Shown here one piece after another: positions 6,649 to 11,618 of a stretch of DNA of 11,618 nt. A program made the position numbers and the translations under genes. The notes beneath the pieces were generated by a model. That model ran no database searches, was not told where the DNA came from, and saw only the letters and a list, made by a program, of their open reading frames with translations. This stretch comes from Tritrichomonas foetus (taxonomy: Eukaryota > Parabasalia > Tritrichomonadida > Tritrichomonadidae): the NCBI GenBank assembly GCA_001839685.1, contig MLAK01001441.1, positions 1 to 11,618 of the forward strand. Reading direction: 5' to 3'. The stretch's first letter is position 1. Every line of letters begins with the position of its first letter.

Positions 6649-7026
6649 CGTGAGAAAAAGAGATTAGATGTTTATTCACTATGAAAAGATAACAAAATAG
6701 TGGATGTTTATTTTATAAATGTGTTTATAATTGCATATTTAATGCTTTTTTCATTTGTTGTTTGATTTGATATAATGCATGACTTATTTGTTTGTTTACA
6801 TTACATTTTCTGATAATGACTTTTTATCCACTATTATGAACTCGATTAGGGAAAATTAAAATTAATACATTTCCACATCCAATGCCTCTGTCATTTTTCA
6901 TGATTATCAAGTACTACTTTATTCAAAAAGATGTTTTTGCATCATAAAAAGAAAAAGAAAGGGCAAAAACAATCAATAACGAAAAATTAAATCAGAAAGG
7001 AAAGTGGAGAATGTCTATCTATTTAA
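6648..7026. other. Spacer between convergent 3' ends
   Basis: AT-rich 3'-flanking sequence separating the protease gene from the IBD gene, which face each other. A TAAA at 7022-7025 lies just past the IBD stop codon (7027-7029) on the minus strand and may be its poly(A) signal. No coding or RNA signal was seen. Confidence 0.5.
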
Positions 7027-8067
7027 TTACATATCAAAACCCGAGCCAAACATGTCACCACTTTGCCCATCATCGCCATCCATGAGAAAATCAGGTGCGA
7101 GTAAAAACGGATCATCGAAAAATGGATCATTTTGCTGGTCGTCGGTCAGTTGTTGGCCTTGGTCCTGTGCTTGTTGTGTTGGCTCCTGTAAAAGGGTTGA
7201 CTGTTGGTCAGAAGCTTGATTGCCAATATTATTCGGCTGAGAATAAATTTGCATGCTGCTGGAATTATTTTGTTGTGCTTGAGGTGGTGAAGCAATATTC
7301 ATTGGTTGATTAGCATTTGGATATGTGAGGTTTGACATAGATGGTTGAATATTTGAAGTGATATTTGGCTGATAGTTTGATGGAATATTTGAGACCATAT
7401 TTGGCTGCATAATGTTTGATACTGAAGCTTGTGAATATGGCATTCCCATGACATTGAGAGGCATCTGGGAGCCTAGCATGTACCCAGATGTCTGCGGACA
7501 TGGTTGCCCGCATGATGGATTACACGGATAGTTGTAGCATTGAGCTCTCTGTGGCGCTGGCGATGAAAATGGGAAGATTGTCGAGACATTATAAAGCGGA
7601 AGATTCGGTTGTGGCGTTGCTGCTTGAAAGTATCGCACAGTCCATTCACGAAGTTCGGCGAAATTGTTTTTCAGAAAAGGGATGGCATCGATTAATGGTC
7701 TGTTTGAGTCTGATCGATTTTGAATGGTACTGTAGCCCATTTTCTGAAGGGAACCATTGATTGAAGACTTGCATTTGTCAATCAAGAGACCCAATTGGCG
7801 GTTATTTATTGCTATTCCGTTTGACAGCCAGCAAACGCCGCACACGACGCACCTTTTCCAGTCATCAGCATCACCACGGATACAAAACGATTGGACAGCG
7901 CTCAGCATTTCGGCGAAAGTTTCGACTCTCTTACCTCTTCGATTTCGCATCGCGTGCGATGAGAGTGTTGAGCGGAGTTTTGTGTATTTGGCCTTATCTT
8001 CGTCGCTTAAAAGAGAGTAGAACTTCGGTTTATAGTCGCTGTGGTTTGGAGAAGAAGAATTCTCCAT
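7027..8067 (-). CDS. Initiator-binding-domain (IBD) transcription factor
   Basis: The N-terminal part of this 346-residue protein (about 16-147) resembles the trichomonad initiator-binding domain first described in IBP39, a winged-helix fold that binds the Inr core promoter. Characteristic stretches are RGDADDWKRCVVCGVCWL (64-81) and NNRQLGLLIDKCKSSINGS (88-106) followed by LQKMGY. The family is known from parabasalids, which points to the organism. IBP39 continues into a C-terminal domain that binds the RNA polymerase II CTD. Here the rest is instead low complexity: a Pro/Cys/Tyr-rich part (about 165-200), a region with repeated SNI and QPN motifs (217-248), a Gln-rich stretch (260-310) and an acidic tail with Phe and Leu (DPFFDDPFLLAPDFLMDGDD, 314-333). 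That tail resembles an activation domain; this is inference. The first ATG is used. No clear Inr precedes it. Confidence 0.82.
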   Translation of the reverse strand: MENSSSPNHSDYKPKFYSLLSDEDKAKYTKLRSTLSSHAMRNRRGKRVETFAEMLSAVQSFCIRGDADDWKRCVVCGVCWLSNGIAINNRQLGLLIDKCKSSINGSLQKMGYSTIQNRSDSNRPLIDAIPFLKNNFAELREWTVRYFQAATPQPNLPLYNVSTIFPFSSPAPQRAQCYNYPCNPSCGQPCPQTSGYMLGSQMPLNVMGMPYSQASVSNIMQPNMVSNIPSNYQPNITSNIQPSMSNLTYPNANQPMNIASPPQAQQNNSSSMQIYSQPNNIGNQASDQQSTLLQEPTQQAQDQGQQLTDDQQNDPFFDDPFLLAPDFLMDGDDGQSGDMFGSGFDM

Positions 8068-8498
8068 GGGAATTTTATTTATAAACTCTCAAAAAACAAA
8101 TCAAACCTCTATTTCTAAAGACGAGCCACTTTTTGAATCAATCGATCAACTTTTTGACTGTCGGGAAACTTTTCAAAAGGAGATAGGTATTTTTGCAATT
8201 ACAGAAAAACATCGATTTTCCACCAATTATTAATTTTTGATGCTTTCTGGTTATATTATATTATATTTTGATATAAATATATCCATGTGCAATCAATTTG
8301 AATGGTGTCAAACATGAGAATAGAGTTGAGAGCGAAGAAAGAATTTGACCATTCTTAAAAATTAATTTACCGACTTTGTTCGGTTTCAGAACTGAAAACA
8401 TATAAAAAAAATTGTGAAGTATAGAAACATTCTGAAAAAGAAAAATCAAAACATCATTATCGTCTCATAATTGAGAAAACATAAGAAATTGAATGATT
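8068..8498. other. AT-rich spacer upstream of the IBD gene
   Basis: There is no supported gene. A minus-strand frame at 8261-8449 (62 codons) is rich in F, L, I and K and could be chance or a continuation of the fragment at 8499-8642. Low-complexity TATTATATTATATT lies near 8250-8270. Confidence 0.4.
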
Positions 8499-8642
8499 TT
8501 ATGGGAAAACCACATTCAATTTCACATCATCGAATGTTCCTTCATGATTCAAGTATGAAAATAGGAATATTTGAATAAATGAGCATTCTCTTTTTATCAA
8601 TAAGTCCATATCATCTAGGAATGCTAAATGAATATTGTTGAC
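8499..8642 (-). pseudogene. Coding-like fragment, unidentified
   Basis: One minus-strand frame is open for 47 codons, with coding-like composition: VNNIHLAFLDDMDLLIKREC, then FLFSYLNHEGTFDDVKLNVV and a TAA at 8499-8501. It has no ATG at its start and a stop immediately upstream. It therefore looks like a broken piece of an older gene lying 3' of the large membrane-protein gene. The IHLAFLDDMDLL stretch is loosely like an ankyrin-repeat helix, but this is too weak to assign. Confidence 0.3.
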
Positions 8643-8795
8643 TTATTATTGGAATTGATTCTAACTTTAATTAATCAATTGAGAAAATGTATTAATAAAA
8701 GATAATATGCCTATTCATAATGAGAGAAGAGGTAAAACTAAATTAATTAATGGTATAAAAAAGTAAAAATAATATTTCAGTTTTTAAATGACGAA

Positions 8796-8802
8796 TTTAT
8801 TA
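8796..8802 (-). terminator. UAAA poly(A) signal next to the GT-C-like gene stop
   Basis: On the minus strand the stop TAA (8800-8802) is followed directly by TAAA (8796-8799), the reported trichomonad poly(A) signal. Confidence 0.4.
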
Positions 8803-10686
8803 TGCAACAAATTTATATATCATATATCCGTATTTCTTGAATATAATTTGGAATTTGTTTGGATCTCGATTCCCTTCAAATTCTCGATGTTCATGATTTC
8901 TAGAAATAACATAAGACACGTTGTATTTATAATAGTTAGTTAATTGACGTGGATTCGAAAGCATTTTTTTTGTCAAATCAAGCTTTCCCCAATAATCAAG
9001 ACCATGTGAAGAAACCCATCCTCCATATCCGAGAAGAAGCTGTCTTCCAGCGATTGTTGCAGCAGGATGAACGTGCCAATCAGATGTTAAGAAAACAGCC
9101 TTTGTTGGAGTATTTTCGGCAATCCAAAGACCAACTTGAACATCTGTTAATTGAAAAATTCGTGGATTTGATTTCAAGCAATCTCTTGAATGAAGAAAAG
9201 CACTAAAGCATGAAGCAAAAGTGAAGAAAAGTGCAATTACAACAGTTTCCTTTTTCCTTGCTAATCGAGCAATAAATTGTCCAACAACAGGTAATGCTAG
9301 TGGAATCCATGCTGCGTAAAACAATTTAGTATTATCGAGTTCCCATGGTTGATATCTAATTAAGTTAGTTATGATAAAAACTACAATGGATGGAAAATAC
9401 ATTTGGATTTGTTTAAGAGACATTGCTGAAAATCCGGCGAAACATGCAATTGCCCAAAAAACGCCTAACCCACGCCACCAAAGAATGATTGGACCTAAGA
9501 TATTTCCATAATGTGCTTTTCCATGGGATTGCCAAATTGGATTAATTTGTAGAAATTGGTTTTTAGAAGATGATAAACGATTGAAATAAATTAAAAATTG
9601 TGGTCCTGCAATTACATTTGCAACTACACCAAAAATAGCCCATAGTTTTATCCATTTTAAATATTTTTTGGGTGTTTTGATATACTTAAAGAAAGGGAAA
9701 GTAACAATACAATATGCTATTGACCATTGTGCAAGAGAAACGAAAGAATGAACTTGAATTAAAGGCGATAATCCAGTAAATATTCCAGCAAGTGTGAAAA
9801 GACGCCAATCTTTGGCCTCAACTGCTTGTATCAATGTTAGAATAGCCCAATAGCAAAGTGGAAATGACCATAATGACGCCCTTTGTGGAACAATTATGTG
9901 AAAAAGTGGATGAAACCAATATTCATATTGATTATTACCCCAATTATGAATCCAATCTGCGTAACCGCGACGTGGTTGTGAAACATATTTAATCCAGCCG
10001 AGTCCACCTAAATTCGCAAATAAAATCGCTGCAATTAAACAAGAAAAGTGATCTTTTGTGAACTTGTAGGAAAGACTATATTGTCCAACAAAAAATGATA
10101 AAATAATTAATGCTGATGGAAAAAACATAGCTGCACGCATTGTCGCTCGACCAGTCGCCATTAAAACGCCTGTGAAGAAATTGGTGATGAATGGATATGC
10201 TAAACGTTCACCTGCAAAAAATGCAGAAAGAACATCATAAAACCCATTCCGTTTATTATTACATCCACATGCAAAAGATGAAATGATATTCATATGAAAT
10301 GGCGTGTCGCCATAACCTGCACCTCTCACCTCGACCTCTTTGTTCAGCATTGAAACATACATCAAATAGACGTAAAAACAGCCGCCAATGATAAGTGTCC
10401 AAAAATGGATAAATTCTAATTTGATTGTCGAGCTTAATTTATTTTTGATGTTGAGATAATGAAGGCCAATCGACGAGAAAAAGAGAGAAACGAACGGAAT
10501 AAAAAATTTGGAAAAGTCGAGTTGAGAATGCGCGGTGATTGCAAAAGTGATCCATGAATAGGTAAAGATGCCAACAGGAATTCCTGCGAAAAATCTTTGT
10601 AGAATATCAAAATGATTGCGGGCTAAATATGAAACAAGTTCATAGCCGAACCAAAGAGAAACAACTACTTCAAATACCCATATCAT
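8800..10686 (-). CDS. Multi-pass membrane protein, GT-C-like family
   Basis: This 628-residue protein has about 12 hydrophobic segments between residues 1 and 500 and a C-terminal soluble part of about 120 residues. The first large loop carries GAGYGDTPFHMNIISSFACG (123-142), then FAGERLAYPFITNFFTG. Other family-like motifs are IVPQRASLWSFPLCYW (265-280), GLSPLIQVHSF (305-315), YQPWELDNTKLFYAAW (445-460), and in the tail WIAENTPTKAVFLTSDWHVH (521-540). This combination resembles a family of uncharacterised membrane proteins seen in bacteria and some eukaryotes with GT-C glycosyltransferase-like architecture. In those, an acidic residue in the first outer loop (here probably Asp127) would be catalytic, with a lipid-phosphate sugar donor. 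Donor, acceptor and activity are not known. A role in surface or ER glycoconjugates is inference. No intron is visible. The start is the first ATG, right at an Inr-like motif. Confidence 0.75.
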   Translation of the reverse strand: MIWVFEVVVSLWFGYELVSYLARNHFDILQRFFAGIPVGIFTYSWITFAITAHSQLDFSKFFIPFVSLFFSSIGLHYLNIKNKLSSTIKLEFIHFWTLIIGGCFYVYLMYVSMLNKEVEVRGAGYGDTPFHMNIISSFACGCNNKRNGFYDVLSAFFAGERLAYPFITNFFTGVLMATGRATMRAAMFFPSALIILSFFVGQYSLSYKFTKDHFSCLIAAILFANLGGLGWIKYVSQPRRGYADWIHNWGNNQYEYWFHPLFHIIVPQRASLWSFPLCYWAILTLIQAVEAKDWRLFTLAGIFTGLSPLIQVHSFVSLAQWSIAYCIVTFPFFKYIKTPKKYLKWIKLWAIFGVVANVIAGPQFLIYFNRLSSSKNQFLQINPIWQSHGKAHYGNILGPIILWWRGLGVFWAIACFAGFSAMSLKQIQMYFPSIVVFIITNLIRYQPWELDNTKLFYAAWIPLALPVVGQFIARLARKKETVVIALFFTFASCFSAFLHSRDCLKSNPRIFQLTDVQVGLWIAENTPTKAVFLTSDWHVHPAATIAGRQLLLGYGGWVSSHGLDYWGKLDLTKKMLSNPRQLTNYYKYNVSYVISRNHEHREFEGNRDPNKFQIIFKKYGYMIYKFVA

Positions 10687-10691
10687 AGTGA
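10686..10691 (-). promoter_or_regulatory. Inr-like motif touching the GT-C-like start codon
   Basis: On the minus strand TTTCACTATG contains TCACTA, a full match to TCA(+1)Y(T/A). The putative +1 A at 10689 lies three bases before the ATG, implying a nearly leaderless mRNA. Confidence 0.45.
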
Positions 10692-10985
10692 AATGTTATG
10701 TGAAAAGGAAGTGTTTCAATTATTAAATGGTCCGAAATGGCATTTCTCCTTGACATTTTTCGTAGTTGAGTTTTTTTTTTAAAAAAAGAAAGAACTAGCA
10801 CAAGTATAATGATGAACAAAATTCTTCTTTCCCAATCTCTTTTTAACAAAATTTAATGTTCAATAATTAATTAATTAGAATCGTTAAATTTAATTAAAAA
10901 TTATTAATTTAAAATGTTATATATAACATTAAAATAATAATAGTTTCAAAAAATGTTGAAAATGCATTTTCTCGATTATCATTAA
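10687..10985. other. AT-rich spacer with an 18-bp palindrome
   Basis: This is the upstream flank of the GT-C-like gene. It is almost pure A/T between about 10860 and 10960. AATGTTATATATAACATT (10913-10930) is a perfect palindrome. No gene was seen. Confidence 0.5.
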
Positions 10986-11204
10986 TCTATCAATAACTTT
11001 ATCCGATATTTTAGTTTTCCAATATATATAGTTATATATATTATGCATACACTATTCCAAAAATATATTGGAAGCTCAGAAAAAATGAGACTGAACGTTA
11101 AGTTGTCTGAAATCATAAATATGCATATGGCCAAAAATGAAGAAATTTCCAAAATTCTTCACGCAGACAAAAACCACCTATTTTATATAAAAATTCATGG
11201 GTGA
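10986..11204 (+). other. Short open frame, possible small or broken gene
   Basis: The plus-strand frame is open for 72 codons, with an ATG at 11043 that would give 53 residues. The part from 11085 has coding-like composition (MRLNVKLSEIINMHMAKNEE, then SKILHADKNHLFYIKIHG) before TGA at 11202-11204. Weaker coding-like pieces continue in other frames to about 11320. No Inr-like motif was found close by and no family is recognised. It could be a decayed gene, a small gene or chance. Confidence 0.22.
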
Positions 11205-11618
11205 AATAAATTCCATCAATAGTCTTTGAGTATTGATGAAACATTTAGTCAATGAAAAAATATCATTTTGAATCTGTAATAGACTGGATATACTCATGGA
11301 CACAAATATGCTATAATTTTCATGATAATTTATTGGGCAACCAATTGAAAGTACAATGATTAATATCCGATATTGAATATCGATGATTTGAAATTAGGCT
11401 TAAAAAGTGTCAATCGTAAAATCCCAAATTGGAGGTTGAGGTCATTAATTAACCTAAAAACAACTTTTTCTTATTTCAGAAATCTTATTACTAACATTAA
11501 GAAAAAAATTACGAACATTTAGAAAAAGTTGTTTTTTGAAATATTAATATGCTGGAGAAGACAAGAATAACGGCAATATCTAGGAAATTTTAGCGAACCC
11601 AAATTTAAATCCTCATCA
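11205..11618. other. AT-rich right flank
   Basis: Apart from the inverted repeat at 11444-11548, nothing was identified. ACTAAC at 11491-11495 and onward resembles the trichomonad intron branch motif, but no GTATGT-type 5' site is paired with it. Confidence 0.4.
11444..11548. repeat. Inverted repeat with 16-bp perfect arms
   Basis: AAAAACAACTTTTTCT (11456-11471) is exactly complementary to AGAAAAAGTTGTTTTT (11521-11536), with a 49-nt spacer. Six bases outside each arm, in register, lies ATTAAT (11444-11449 and 11543-11548), so 23 of 28 positions pair. It may be a fold-back or MITE-like remnant, or a structured RNA. No coding sequence lies inside. Confidence 0.7.

Noticed and set aside
7004..8084. 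Plus-strand open frames opposite the IBD gene
   Set aside because: They are antisense shadows with no domain signal. The minus-strand protein explains the interval.
11490..11502. ACTAACATTAAG as an intron 3' end
   Set aside because: It matches only the ACTAAC half of the known trichomonad motif, and no 5' splice site or exon is seen around it.

Overview
The window looks like nuclear DNA of a trichomonad (Parabasalia). It could be Tritrichomonas or Trichomonas; I cannot fix the genus from sequence alone. The clues are intron-less genes in a very AT-rich background, a protein with the parabasalid-specific initiator-binding domain (IBD), Inr-like TCAY(T/A) motifs right beside several start codons, and TAAA tetramers at or within a few bases of four of the five stop codons. 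One N after a 17-T run shows it is a draft assembly.

Five intact genes are supported. From left to right they are: (1) 484-1302, minus, a protein with two E2F-type winged helices; (2) 4243-4806, plus, a RimJ/RimL-type GNAT acetyltransferase; (3) 5547-6647, plus, a compact ubiquitin-specific protease; (4) 7027-8067, minus, an IBD protein with a Q/N-rich region and an acidic tail; (5) 8800-10686, minus, a large multi-pass membrane protein of a GT-C-like family. Genes 3 and 4 converge. The genes do not form an operon or an evident pathway, although two are transcription regulators: an E2F-like factor, and a member of the family that recognises the Inr core promoter.

The most striking non-coding feature is a 478-bp tandem array of 30 units, almost all 16 bp, at 4803-5280. 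It begins inside the 3' end of the acetyltransferase gene, so the stop codon and the last residues of that protein are array sequence. The array has higher-order structure, including two identical 96-bp blocks.

The long AT-rich spacers (1-483, 1303-4242, 8068-8799, 10687-11618) are not all empty. Several hold short coding-like stretches that change frame or are cut by stops. I read these as decayed genes or missed exons. The best is 2860-3075 on the minus strand. Several perfect palindromes and inverted repeats lie in the same spacers. No tRNA, rRNA, CRISPR or complete transposon was seen.
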